Below, in pieces: positions 44,786 through 53,352 of a stretch of 64,000 nt of DNA. Numbering within the stretch: the stretch's first letter is position 1; each line of letters begins with the position of its first letter. The notes beneath the pieces were generated by a model. The model did not search any database. It was not told where the DNA came from and was given only the letters and a program-made list of their open reading frames with translations. The translations under genes were made by a program, and so were the position numbers. This stretch comes from Cloacibacterium caeni (GTDB lineage Bacteria; Bacteroidota; Bacteroidia; Flavobacteriales; Weeksellaceae). The stretch covers positions 2,123,001 to 2,187,000 of the forward strand of contig NZ_OU015321.1 of assembly GCF_907163105.1 (NCBI RefSeq), given 5' to 3'.

Positions 44786-44830
44786 TTTTTTATTACATTT
44801 ATCCATCATTAAATCTAAAATATTAAAATT

Positions 44831-45682
44831 ATGAAATGGACAAATGACAGAGCAGATAACGTAGATGATAGAAGAGGTTCTGGCGGTGGCGGAATGCTAG
44901 TTGGTGGTGGATTAGGAACCTTAATCATTGCTGCAATTATATTTTTCTTGGGAGGTGATCCTTCTGCTATTTTAAGTAATGGTGTTGGAAACGCTCCTCA
45001 AACGGAACAAAGAGAACTCACTGCCGAAGAAGTTAAGGTAAGAGAATTTGTAAGAATGCTTTCTGCAGAAAATAACCAAACTTGGACTAAAATTTTCTCT
45101 GAAAACGGAATGCAATACAAAGAACCGAAAATTGTACTCTTCGAAAATGTAACGCAATCTGGCTGCGGAACTGCACAAGCTGCGATGGGACCTTTTTATT
45201 GCCCTGCAGATGAAACGGTTTACATGGATATGAGTTTCTTTGGGGAAATGCAACAGAAATTTGGCGCTCGAGTTACAGAATTTACGGTGGCCTATGTTTT
45301 AGCTCACGAAATTGGGCATCACATCCAGACGATTTTAGGAACTACTCAACAAGTAGATAAAATGCGCAGAAGCGGACAATATTCCGAGGGTGAAATGAAT
45401 AAAACTTCGGTAGCTACAGAATTACAGGCAGATTTCTACGCAGGTTTATGGGCAAAACAAACCGATAACAGAGAAAAATTTCTTGATCCTCAAGATATTC
45501 AGAGCGCTATGGAAGCAGCAGCAGCAGTAGGCGATGATAATATTCAAAAAAGAACGGCGGGTTATGTAAACCAAGAAGCTTTTACTCATGGTAGCTCTAA
45601 ACAACGTGTGGAATGGTTCATGAAAGGTTATAATTCTGGAGATATTACCCAAGGAAATACTTTTGACCAACTTTTAAGATAA
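44831..45682 (+). CDS. YpfJ-family neutral zinc metallopeptidase
   Basis: A 283-residue protein of the family once called KPN_02809/YpfJ. One membrane helix (about 27-45) follows a Gly/Arg/Asp-rich N-terminus (DRRGSGGGG). The outer domain has CGTAQAAMGPFYCPADETVY, the zinc motif AHEIGHHIQ (about 157-165) and a third-ligand region ELQADFYAGLWAK. Substrates are not known in any species. The sequence WFMKGYNSGD near the end is a family hallmark. It is followed after 7 bases by a small membrane protein gene. Confidence 0.9.
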   Translation: MKWTNDRADNVDDRRGSGGGGMLVGGGLGTLIIAAIIFFLGGDPSAILSNGVGNAPQTEQRELTAEEVKVREFVRMLSAENNQTWTKIFSENGMQYKEPKIVLFENVTQSGCGTAQAAMGPFYCPADETVYMDMSFFGEMQQKFGARVTEFTVAYVLAHEIGHHIQTILGTTQQVDKMRRSGQYSEGEMNKTSVATELQADFYAGLWAKQTDNREKFLDPQDIQSAMEAAAAVGDDNIQKRTAGYVNQEAFTHGSSKQRVEWFMKGYNSGDITQGNTFDQLLR

Positions 45683-45689
45683 TATCAAG

Positions 45690-46001
45690 ATGAAAACCCA
45701 TCATTTATTAATTCCAAAAAATATTATTTTTCCCATATCAATACTAGGATTTATATTTACTGTGTTAGGCACTTTACTTAAACTCTCTCATTTGAGTTTT
45801 GGAATATTTACTCCAAATTTAGTACTATCAATTTCAATTGTTTTTACGTTGCTTGCAATTTTTGTAGTTTTATTAGATATTATTAAAAATCCTATAAAAA
45901 ATAAATTTTTATGGATTATTCCTCTACTATTTGTAGGAAATATTGTTTCAATGATTTATTTAATGAATAGAGAATCTCATATAAGAAGAGCATTAAGATA
46001 A
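45690..46001 (+). CDS. Small three-helix membrane protein
   Basis: A 103-residue protein with three hydrophobic segments (about 12-32, 40-62 and 72-92) and a basic C-terminal tail (RESHIRRALR). The segment FIFTVLGTLLKLSHL is loosely like the N-terminal part of gliding protein GldL, but the similarity is too weak to assign a role. It begins 7 bases after the metallopeptidase gene and ends in a terminator, so it is probably the second gene of a two-gene operon. Function unknown. Confidence 0.7.
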   Translation: MKTHHLLIPKNIIFPISILGFIFTVLGTLLKLSHLSFGIFTPNLVLSISIVFTLLAIFVVLLDIIKNPIKNKFLWIIPLLFVGNIVSMIYLMNRESHIRRALR

Positions 46002-46008
46002 TAGCAAA

Positions 46009-46038
46009 TCCCGAACATTTTCGGGACTTATTTTTTTA
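46009..46038 (+). terminator. Intrinsic terminator after the small membrane protein gene
   Basis: TCCCGAA and TTCGGGA form a stem with a 4-nt loop, followed after CTTA by T7. A GC-rich patch with repeated GCTCG (46055-46073) lies just beyond. Confidence 0.8.
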
Positions 46039-46083
46039 ATTTTGAAAACAATCAACGCTCGCTTCGCTCGCGCCCTTTCAATT

Positions 46084-46620
46084 CTACTTTAGACCTTTGA
46101 AAAATTCCCACATCACAATTCCTCCACAAACCGAAACGTTAAGAGAATGTTTGGTTCCCAACTGTGGAATTTCTAAACATTCGTCTAAATCGGTTAAAAT
46201 TTCATCTGAAATTCCTTCTACTTCATTGCCTAAAACCAAAGCATATTTTTTAGTTCTATCAATGTTAAAATCCGTAATCATCACAGAATTAGTAGTCTGT
46301 TCTATTCCAACAACTTCGTAACCTAACGTTTTTAAATCTATGACTGCTTCTTTTACGCTCTCATAAAATTGCCAATCTACACTTTCAGTTGCGCCTAATG
46401 CTGCTTTGTGAATTTCTCTGTGAGGCGGTTTCGGAGTAATGCCACAAAGAATAATTTTCTCCACCAAAAAAGCATCTGCAGTTCGGAAAGCTGCACCTAC
46501 ATTATGCATACTTCTTACATTATCTAGAATCACCACCAACGGAATTTTCTCCGTCTTTTTGAAGGTTTCTACATCTATTCTTCCTAATTCTTCTAATTTC
46601 AGTTTTTTGGTAGGTTGCAT
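46084..46620 (-). CDS. TrmH/SpoU-family RNA methyltransferase
   Basis: A 178-residue SPOUT methyltransferase that uses S-adenosylmethionine to methylate the 2'-O of a ribose in tRNA or rRNA. The knot-forming motifs are visible: LDNVRSMHNVGAAFRTADAF (motif 1), LVLGNEVEGI (motif 2) and IPQLGTKHSLNVSVCGGIVM (motif 3). The precise target nucleotide cannot be read from sequence. The start is ATG 46620 (MQPTKKLKLEELG); the upstream in-frame TTG overlaps the -7 box. Divergent from mutS. Confidence 0.9.
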   Translation of the reverse strand: MQPTKKLKLEELGRIDVETFKKTEKIPLVVILDNVRSMHNVGAAFRTADAFLVEKIILCGITPKPPHREIHKAALGATESVDWQFYESVKEAVIDLKTLGYEVVGIEQTTNSVMITDFNIDRTKKYALVLGNEVEGISDEILTDLDECLEIPQLGTKHSLNVSVCGGIVMWEFFKGLK

Positions 46621-46635
46621 TTTCGTATTTTTGGG

Positions 46636-46643
46636 CAAAATTA
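46636..46643 (-). promoter_or_regulatory. -7 box of the TrmH-family gene
   Basis: Minus-strand TAatTTTG (plus CAAAATTA), 15 bases before the ATG at 46620; this decides the start codon. Confidence 0.5.
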
Positions 46644-46703
46644 AGGTTTTAATTTACAACCTCAAATTTCGAATCTTAAACCTCAAAATTCATACTCTCA
46701 AGA

Positions 46704-49283
46704 ATGGCAAAAAAAGAAACTCCGTTAATGACTCAGTACAATACCATCAAGGCGAAATATCCAGATGCGCTATTGCTTTTCAGAGTGGGAGATTTCTACG
46801 AAACTTTCGGGCAAGATGCCATTAAAACTTCTCAAATTTTAGGAATAGTTCTTACCAAAAGAGCCAATGGAGAAGGTCATATTGAGTTAGCAGGTTTTCC
46901 GCATCATTCTGTAGATTCTTACTTGCCTAAATTGGTAAGAGCCGGAATGCGTGTTGCGATTTGCGATCAATTGGAAGACCCAAAAATGGTCAAAGGAATC
47001 GTGAAACGTGGTGTTACTGAATTGGTAACTCCAGGTGTTACGTTTAACGAACAAGTTCTCAATTCCAAAAAAAATAATTTCTTGCTTTCTCTTCACAAAG
47101 AAAAAGAGAAGTTTGGGATAGCATTAGTAGATGTTTCTACGGGTGAATTTCTGGTTGCAGAAGGAAATTTAGAGAAATTACTACACATTGTTCACACCTT
47201 TGATCCTGCTGAAATTATTTACCAAAGAACCGCCGAAATTCCTTCTCAACTTAAAAATAAAAACTGTTTCAAGCTAGAAGATTGGGCGTATCAATATAAT
47301 TTTGCTTACGAAAAACTGAATTCTCATTTTAAAACCAAATCTCTAAAAGGGTTCGGGATTGATGAACAAAAATTGGGGATTACCGCAGCTGGAGCGATTT
47401 TCGCTTATTTAGTTGAAGATACACATCACGCTCTCTTACAACATATTACCAAAATACAAAGCATTCCGCAAGATGATTATTTGATGATGGATAATTTCAC
47501 TTTGCGAAATTTAGAAATTGTACATTCTAGCAGTTTTCAAGGGAAATCTTTGCTCGATATCATTGATAAAACTTCCACAGCAATGGGAGGAAGATTGCTT
47601 CGCCGAAGATTGATTTTGCCACTAAAATCGGTAAACGAAATCAACCGAAGACTTTCTCTGATTGAATTTTTTAACAATGAAGATTCTTTGAAATTTGAAA
47701 TTTTAGATTTATTGAAAGGAATTTCAGATTTAGACCGATTGGTAGGAAAATTAGCTGCCGAAAAGATTTCACCGAAAGAACTCGGTTATCTTCGTCAGAG
47801 TTTAATTAATATTCAGAAAATCAGAGAATTATTGAGTTCTCATCACGATGTTTTAGCTTGGCTAGAACCTCTGAACAATTTAGAAGAACTTATTTCTTAT
47901 CTTCAAAATCATTTGAATGAAGAACTTCCGGTAAACCTCAACAAAGGAAATGTGATCAAATCCGAAGTTTCGGAGGAACTTGATAGATTGAGAAATCTTC
48001 AAACAAAAGGAAAAGGTTTTTTGGATGAAATGTGCCAAAGAGAAATCGAAAGAACGGGAATTTCTTCACTGAAAATTGATTTCAATAATGTTTTTGGATA
48101 TTATATCGAGGTTAGAAATACGCATAAAGACAAAGTTCCAGAAGATTGGATTCGTAAACAAACTTTGGTAAATGCGGAACGTTATATTACCGAAGAATTG
48201 AAGGAATACGAAACTCAAATTCTCGGCGCAGAAGAAAAAATTTCGCAGATTGAACATCAATTATATCGTCAGGTTTGCGAAAATGTAATGATGTATATTG
48301 ACCAAATTCAGGAAAATTCTAATTTAATAGCGCAGTTAGATTGTGCGGTTTCGCTTTCAGAATTGGCGATTTCCGAAAATTATACAAAACCTATTCTCAA
48401 CGAAACTTTTGCGATTGACATTAAAGAGGGAAGACACCCAATAATAGAAAAATCGCTTCCTTTAGGCGAAAAATACATTCCGAATGATGTTTTTTTGGAT
48501 AAAGATTCTCAACAAATCATTATGGTTACTGGACCAAATATGGCGGGTAAATCTGCGATTTTGAGACAAACTGCAATTATTTGTTTGCTGGCACAAATTG
48601 GAAGTTTTGTTCCTGCAAAACATGCCGAAATTGGCATTTTAGACAAAATTTTTACCAGAGTTGGCGCTACCGATAATATTTCTGCTGGCGAATCTACTTT
48701 TATGGTAGAAATGAACGAAGCAGCGAATATTTTGAATAATATTTCTGAAAGAAGTTTGATTTTGCTCGATGAAATCGGACGTGGAACTTCTACTTATGAC
48801 GGGGTTTCTATAGCTTGGGCGATTGCAGAATATCTTCATCAGCATTCTACTCAACCGAAAACACTTTTCGCCACGCATTACCACGAACTCAATGAAATGA
48901 GCGTAAATTTTGAGAGAATTAAAAATTTCCACGTGACGATTCAGGAGAATAAAGGCAATATTATTTTTCTCCGAAAATTGGTTTCTGGTGGTAGTGAACA
49001 CAGTTTCGGGATTCATGTAGCAAAATTGGCAGGAATGCCTTCCAAAGTAGTAAACAGGGCTTCTGAAATTCTAAAAACTTTAGAAAATTCTCGTTCCAAC
49101 AGTGGTTCTACAGAAAAAATAAAACGGGTGACCGAAGAAAATCTTCAACTTTCTTTCTTCCAACTCGATGATCCTGTTTTAGAAAACATCAGAGAAGAAC
49201 TTACCAAAATTGACATCAATACTTTAACACCGATTGAAGCCTTAATGAAGTTGAATGCGATTAAAAAGATGATTGGGAAGTAA
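46704..49283 (+). CDS. mutS: DNA mismatch repair protein MutS
   Basis: An 859-residue mismatch-recognition ATPase. The N-terminal domain has the Phe-x-Glu mismatch reader in RVGDFYETFGQDA. The middle holds the clamp and lever helices, and the C-terminal ABC-type ATPase shows Walker A VTGPNMAGKSAILRQ (about 609) and Walker B LLDEIGRGTSTYDG, followed by FATHYHEL. Length matches E. coli MutS (853). No mutL is nearby. It is divergent from the TrmH-family gene and has no TAnnTTTG box in the 80-base gap. Note homopolymer tracts such as the A8 at 49387 are normal MutS targets. Confidence 0.97.
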   Translation: MAKKETPLMTQYNTIKAKYPDALLLFRVGDFYETFGQDAIKTSQILGIVLTKRANGEGHIELAGFPHHSVDSYLPKLVRAGMRVAICDQLEDPKMVKGIVKRGVTELVTPGVTFNEQVLNSKKNNFLLSLHKEKEKFGIALVDVSTGEFLVAEGNLEKLLHIVHTFDPAEIIYQRTAEIPSQLKNKNCFKLEDWAYQYNFAYEKLNSHFKTKSLKGFGIDEQKLGITAAGAIFAYLVEDTHHALLQHITKIQSIPQDDYLMMDNFTLRNLEIVHSSSFQGKSLLDIIDKTSTAMGGRLLRRRLILPLKSVNEINRRLSLIEFFNNEDSLKFEILDLLKGISDLDRLVGKLAAEKISPKELGYLRQSLINIQKIRELLSSHHDVLAWLEPLNNLEELISYLQNHLNEELPVNLNKGNVIKSEVSEELDRLRNLQTKGKGFLDEMCQREIERTGISSLKIDFNNVFGYYIEVRNTHKDKVPEDWIRKQTLVNAERYITEELKEYETQILGAEEKISQIEHQLYRQVCENVMMYIDQIQENSNLIAQLDCAVSLSELAISENYTKPILNETFAIDIKEGRHPIIEKSLPLGEKYIPNDVFLDKDSQQIIMVTGPNMAGKSAILRQTAIICLLAQIGSFVPAKHAEIGILDKIFTRVGATDNISAGESTFMVEMNEAANILNNISERSLILLDEIGRGTSTYDGVSIAWAIAEYLHQHSTQPKTLFATHYHELNEMSVNFERIKNFHVTIQENKGNIIFLRKLVSGGSEHSFGIHVAKLAGMPSKVVNRASEILKTLENSRSNSGSTEKIKRVTEENLQLSFFQLDDPVLENIREELTKIDINTLTPIEALMKLNAIKKMIGK

Positions 49284-49299
49284 GGTTTTAATGTATTGA

Positions 49300-49705
49300 T
49301 TAGTCAAACGTCAAATAAAGAGGAACTTTAAATCTTTGCCTTGCTGGAAGATTATTAATTAAAGCTGGTGACCATTTAACATCAACTTTTTTTTATTGCG
49401 TTTAAAGCTTCTTTATTGAATTGTTTATTCTCACCAGAAACGGAAAAATCACCTAAAGAACCATCTTTTTGAACCACGAAAACAATTACTGTAAAAATTC
49501 TACCTTTCTTTTTATATTTTACTTTTGAGGTATCAAAGTTTTTCATTATTAATTTTTTAAAAACTTCAAAACCTTCTGGGAATTCAGCATCTTTGTCTAT
49601 GCTATAATAAATTTCAGTTTTTTTTCCATCAATAATTGTGTCTTTTACTTGCCCAAAAACAAAACCACTAAAAATAAGAGTGAAAAGTAAAATTAGTTTT
49701 CTCAT
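49300..49705 (-). pseudogene. TonB C-terminal-like exported protein with a frameshift in an A8 tract
   Basis: The open frame from 49705 codes for a signal peptide (LILLFTLIFSGFVFGQ) and a TonB-C-like fold (PEGFEVFKKLIMKNF, GRIFTVIVFVVQKDGSLGDF) but stops at 49382, after NAIKKS. The stop comes just after a run of eight A on the coding strand (T8, 49387-49394). With seven A the frame runs on to a stop at 49300 and adds KVDVKWSPALINNLPARQ and a VPLYLTF ending, which matches the full-length neighbour. So the gene is a 107-residue truncated form now, or is rescued by slippage, or the base is a sequencing error. It lies 1 base after its paralogue. Confidence 0.8.
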
Positions 49706-49706
49706 A

Positions 49707-50144
49707 TTATTTAAAATTCATACTGAGTGGCATTCTTAACATGTGTCTTACCACTAAGTTGTTCACTTTTGCTGGAGCATATTTCGTTTTGATGGATTTC
49801 AACGTTCTTTCAGCTTCTTTGTTGAAGGATTCATTTTCTCCAATAGCTTTTACATATACAATACTTCCATCAACTTCTACTACATAATACATCACCGTTT
49901 TCAGCGTTCCACCATTTGTTTTTTCTAAAGCAGAAGTATCAAAATTCTGAGAAAATTCTTTTCTAAAAGCACTCATTCCTCCTGGAAATGAAGGTTCGGT
50001 GTCTATCATAAAAGTAACGGTAGAAATATCTACTAAATTGGCCACTTCTATGGGAATATCTTCTTTACTTAAATTTTTGATAGGCTCTTGTGCGAAAAAG
50101 ACACCCATAAAAAATACAGCTGTTAATACAATAAATTTTTTCAT
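49707..50144 (-). CDS. TonB C-terminal-like exported protein
   Basis: A 145-residue protein with a signal peptide (FIVLTAVFFMGVFFAQ) and one TonB-C-like domain: PSFPGGMSAFRKEFSQNF, TVMYYVVEVDGSIVYVKAIG, ESFNKEAERTLKSIK and a YAPAKVNNLVVRHMLRMPLS end. It lacks the N-terminal membrane anchor and Pro-rich linker of a real TonB, so it is probably a stand-alone periplasmic domain, as often in Flavobacteriia. The next gene is a tandem paralogue (frameshifted). It has a full promoter with a 13-base gap to the ATG. Confidence 0.82.
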   Translation of the reverse strand: MKKFIVLTAVFFMGVFFAQEPIKNLSKEDIPIEVANLVDISTVTFMIDTEPSFPGGMSAFRKEFSQNFDTSALEKTNGGTLKTVMYYVVEVDGSIVYVKAIGENESFNKEAERTLKSIKTKYAPAKVNNLVVRHMLRMPLSMNFK

Positions 50145-50157
50145 CGTTTGTTTTTAT

Positions 50158-50190
50158 CAAAGATACAATAATATGATTTTTAATTACAAA
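50158..50190 (-). promoter_or_regulatory. Promoter of the tandem TonB-C-like genes
   Basis: Minus-strand TTTG (plus CAAA, 50187-50190), 21-base spacer and TAtcTTTG (plus CAAAGATA, 50158-50165), 13 bases before the ATG. It overlaps the first codons of the divergent DUF2809 gene. Confidence 0.6.
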
Positions 50191-50541
50191 TATTTCTTAA
50201 CAACTATATTTCTATTTCTAGCAGAGGTTTCCATCGCTACCGTTTTCAAAGATATTATTTGGTTACGGGCTTATTTTGGTGATGTTTTGGTGGTGATTCT
50301 TATTTATACTTTTATGCTAACTTTCCTTGATATTAAAAACAAAATGCTCCTCAACATTGGGGTTTTCTTATTTGCTTGTATCATAGAATTTGCTCAATAT
50401 TTTCATTTCGCTGAATGGTTTGGGTTAAAAGACAATAAAATTGCCATGATTGTCCTCGGAAATTCTTTTTCTTGGATTGATATTTTGTGCTATGCAATGG
50501 GTTCTTTTTGTATTTTTACTTTCCATAAGATTTTAAAATGA
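50173..50541 (+). CDS. DUF2809 family membrane protein
   Basis: A 122-residue membrane protein with four hydrophobic segments and the conserved pattern WLRAYFGDVLVVILIY, FACIIEFAQYF and SFSWIDILCYAMG, matching DUF2809. The start is ATG 50173 (MIFNYKYFLTT); the longer open frame from 49999 would run antisense through the TonB-C gene. The stop overlaps the start of the DUF4403 gene by 4 bases (ATGA), so the two are coupled. Function unknown; the Asp/Glu within helices suggests a transport or binding role, but that is speculative. Confidence 0.82.
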   Translation: MIFNYKYFLTTIFLFLAEVSIATVFKDIIWLRAYFGDVLVVILIYTFMLTFLDIKNKMLLNIGVFLFACIIEFAQYFHFAEWFGLKDNKIAMIVLGNSFSWIDILCYAMGSFCIFTFHKILK

Positions 50542-51893
50542 GAGTATCACTTCTATTCATATTTTTATCCATTTTCGGATTTTCACAAACTGAAACTTAT
50601 CAATTTCCTAAGATTCCTTCTAGCATTTCCGTGCCCATTTCTTTGCCGATTTCAGAAATCCAAAGATTAACGAATCAATCCATCACAGGAACACTTTACG
50701 AAGACCAATCTTATGAAAATAATGACAGTGACCAACTGAAAACCAAAGTAGAAAAAGATGGCGAAATCACGATGAAAGCATTAACCAACAACCGATTACT
50801 ATTTTCTGTTCCGCTTAAAATTTGGGCAGAAAAAGGCATTGGAACTTTGGGTTTATACTCTTACCAAGAAACCCAATTCAGAGTGGTGATGAATTTTATT
50901 TCATCCGTAGAATTTCTACAAAATTGGCAAGTGAAAACCACTACTTCTACCGCTGGTTTTGTTTGGCGAGAAAAACCCGTCTTAGATTTTGGGAAAATAA
51001 AATTTCCTTTAGCCAGCGTCATCGAAAAAATTCTGGTGAAACAACAAAAGGATTTTACCACTGTGATTGATGCGCAAATCCAACAAAAAATGAATCTTCA
51101 ACCGTATATTCTCAAAGTTTGGAATAATTTTTCTGAACCAATGAAGATTTCTGATGAATACAACACTTGGCTAAAAATTACGCCGCAAACCGTAAAAATG
51201 TCGCCACTAGAAATTTACCTTGACAAGATGAAAACTACAGTTTCCATTGATTTGTTCTCGGAAACTTTTGTGGGAACCAAACCTTCGAAAAATCCTTTGG
51301 TGAATGCGGTTCCTTATTTTACCCCAGCGCAAAATTTGGGTAGAGAATTTTTACTCAAAACCACCACTAATATTCCTTTTTCTGAAGCTACAGCGATTGC
51401 CCAAAAACAATTTCAAGGGAAAGAATTTCCTTTTAACGAAGGGAAATCAAAAATTAAAGTAGAAGACATAAAAGTCTATGCAGAAAACGAAAATGTAGTC
51501 ATCGAAATTCAAACTTCGGGAAAAATAAATGGCATTTCTTATATCAAAGGAAAACTCATTTATGACGCCCAAAAACATAAAATAGGATTCACCAAATCTG
51601 ATTTTAAACTGAAAACCAAAAATATTTTTCATAAAGCAATCACTTCACTTTTTGAAGGAAAAATCGTGAAAATGATTGAACAAGACTACGGAATTCCGTT
51701 TTTAGAACTCGAAAACGCATCAAAAAAATCTATTGAAGAAAGCTTCAACAAAGAATACCAAAAAGGATTTAAACTTTCGGGAAAAGTAATGGATTTTAAA
51801 CCTACGGAATTCTTAATTTCTGAAGACCATATTACGACGGTAGTTGATATTTATGCAAAAGTAGAACTGAAAATCGAAGGAATGAGTTTTTAG
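50538..51893 (+). CDS. DUF4403 family exported protein
   Basis: A 451-residue exported protein (signal RVSLLFIFLSIFGFSQ) of the DUF4403 family. Seen: PSSISVPISLPISEIQRLTN at the start, an internal repeat of long beta-rich segments with amphipathic helices (ASVIEKILVKQQKDFTTVID) and a C-terminal EFLISEDHITTVVDIYAKVE. The two-repeat, lipid-binding-like (SMP/BPI-type) fold is suggested by the pattern of strands and a long helix in each half; that is inference. Coupled by a 4-base overlap to DUF2809. Confidence 0.82.
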   Translation: MRVSLLFIFLSIFGFSQTETYQFPKIPSSISVPISLPISEIQRLTNQSITGTLYEDQSYENNDSDQLKTKVEKDGEITMKALTNNRLLFSVPLKIWAEKGIGTLGLYSYQETQFRVVMNFISSVEFLQNWQVKTTTSTAGFVWREKPVLDFGKIKFPLASVIEKILVKQQKDFTTVIDAQIQQKMNLQPYILKVWNNFSEPMKISDEYNTWLKITPQTVKMSPLEIYLDKMKTTVSIDLFSETFVGTKPSKNPLVNAVPYFTPAQNLGREFLLKTTTNIPFSEATAIAQKQFQGKEFPFNEGKSKIKVEDIKVYAENENVVIEIQTSGKINGISYIKGKLIYDAQKHKIGFTKSDFKLKTKNIFHKAITSLFEGKIVKMIEQDYGIPFLELENASKKSIEESFNKEYQKGFKLSGKVMDFKPTEFLISEDHITTVVDIYAKVELKIEGMSF

Positions 51894-51906
51894 AATTTCA
51901 TGCAGT

Positions 51907-51988
51907 TGTCATTCTGAATGGAGCGTAGCGAAATAAAGAATCTTATCAAATAGATTCTTCACTCCATTTCATTTCGTTCAGAATGACA
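51907..51988. repeat. Imperfect palindromic extragenic repeat, copy 2
   Basis: Outer arms TGTCATTCTGAA (51907-51918) and TTCAGAATGACA (51977-51988) and inner arms AAGAATCT / AGATTCTT are the same as in copy 1 (25477-25571). The loops differ. It separates the convergent DUF4403 and flavoprotein genes and could act as a terminator-like structure. Confidence 0.85.
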
Positions 51989-51998
51989 AAAATGTACC

Positions 51999-53210
51999 TT
52001 ATTTAGCATTCAATTCTTGCGCAATCAGCCATGCTTCGCTCCAACAAGCTTGGAAATTAAACCCTCCAGTTACAGCGTCAATATTCAGAACTTCTCCTGC
52101 AATGTAGAAATTTTCCAAAATTTTAGATTCCATCGTTTTGAAATTTATCTCCTTCAAATCTACACCACCTGCAGTTACAAATTCATCTTTAAAGGTAGAT
52201 TTCCCCTTGACTTGCATTGTGTTTTCGCAAAGATTTTCTAGAATTTTCTGAAGTTCTTGCTTGGTGATGTGAGAAATATTTTTCTCCAAATCTATCTTAG
52301 ACAACCAAAGAATTCTGAGCCAAAAACGAGTCGTAATTTCAAAAATTTTCGCATTCCCAATAGTTTTCTTGGGATTTTCTTCTCTGTAATTTTTAAAAAC
52401 TTCTTCCGCTTGTTCTTTGTCTATGCCTATGAAATTGACTTTAATTTCAAAATTATATTTCAAATCGGAAAGTTCTCTCACTTTCCACGCAGAAAGTTTT
52501 AAAATTGCAGGCCCAGAAAGTCCCCAATGTGTTATCAAAAGCGGCCCGAATTCTTCCATTTTTAATTTTGGAATTGAAACTTCTGCATAAGGAAAACTTG
52601 TTCCCATTAAATCATTCAGCACATCATTTTTGATATTAAAAGTAAATAATGACGGAACTGGCGAAACAATTTTATGCCCTAAATTTTCAATCATTTTCAA
52701 AGATTTCGGCGAACTTCCTGTGGTATAAATCACATAATCGGTGAGGATTTCTCCTTCTTTGGTGATGATTTTATAGCCTTCTTCTAATTTCTGAATTTCT
52801 AAAACGACCGATTGTGTTTTGATTTCAAAATTTTTAGCCTGAACTTCTTTCAAGAAACAATCCATAATGGTTTGAGAGGAATTACTTTCCGGGAAAATTC
52901 TATTGTCACCTTCTATTTTCAACGAAACATTTCGTTGATCAAACCAATCCATCGTATCTCCCGGTTGAAATTTACTGAAAACACTCAATAACTCTTTGTT
53001 TCCTCTAGGATAAAATTTCACCAATTCACGAGGATCAAAGCAGGCATGAGTTACATTGCATCTTCCGCCTCCAGAGATTTTTACTTTTTGGAGGGTTTCA
53101 TTATTTTGTTCTAAAATAGTAACATAGTATTTTTCTGCATCAAGGTTTGCTGCACAGAAAAATCCTGCAGCACCGCCTCCAATGATGGTAATTTTCTTTT
53201 TTGTATTCAT
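51999..53210 (-). CDS. BaiN/HI0933-family FAD-dependent oxidoreductase
   Basis: A 403-residue flavoprotein. The FAD-binding Rossmann motif is at the start: ITIIGGGAAGFFCAANL, with the acidic residue in VTILEQN; then KISGGGRCNVTHACFDP, and at the C-terminus TAGGVDLKEI, FYIAGEVLNIDAVTGGFN. This is the HI0933/YhiN family, whose in vivo reaction is mostly unknown; one member (BaiN) reduces bile-acid intermediates. The start is MNTKKKITIIGGG (53210). The open frame to 53306 runs into a palindromic repeat and is rejected. Confidence 0.9.
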   Translation of the reverse strand: MNTKKKITIIGGGAAGFFCAANLDAEKYYVTILEQNNETLQKVKISGGGRCNVTHACFDPRELVKFYPRGNKELLSVFSKFQPGDTMDWFDQRNVSLKIEGDNRIFPESNSSQTIMDCFLKEVQAKNFEIKTQSVVLEIQKLEEGYKIITKEGEILTDYVIYTTGSSPKSLKMIENLGHKIVSPVPSLFTFNIKNDVLNDLMGTSFPYAEVSIPKLKMEEFGPLLITHWGLSGPAILKLSAWKVRELSDLKYNFEIKVNFIGIDKEQAEEVFKNYREENPKKTIGNAKIFEITTRFWLRILWLSKIDLEKNISHITKQELQKILENLCENTMQVKGKSTFKDEFVTAGGVDLKEINFKTMESKILENFYIAGEVLNIDAVTGGFNFQACWSEAWLIAQELNAK

Positions 53211-53219
53211 CTTTAGGTT

Positions 53220-53270
53220 TTGGCTAAAGCCAACTGAAATTCTTAATTTGATAAGCGGACTAAAGTCCGC
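53220..53270. repeat. Pair of small palindromes upstream of the flavoprotein gene
   Basis: TTGGCTAAAGCCAA (53220-53233) and GCGGACTAAAGTCCGC (53255-53270) are two hairpins with the same CTAAAG core, 21 bases apart. They look like a REP-type dispersed element common in Chryseobacterium-like genomes (from memory, not searched). They lie in the flavoprotein gene's 5' region. Confidence 0.7.
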
Positions 53271-53352
53271 TCCTATTGATGCAAAAATACGATTTTTTAA
53301 AACCATGATTATTGCGTATTTTTGAGGCTTGAAAAAAATATGATTTTATAAC

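Noticed and set aside
46055-46073. GC-rich patch with repeated GCTCG beside the TrmH-family gene
   Set aside because: It is short, seen once, and overlaps the end of a terminator region; too little to call a repeat element.
49999-50172. Upstream extension of the DUF2809 frame
   Set aside because: It would run antisense through the 5' half of the intact TonB-C gene and its promoter, and the protein family begins at MIFNYKYF (50173).
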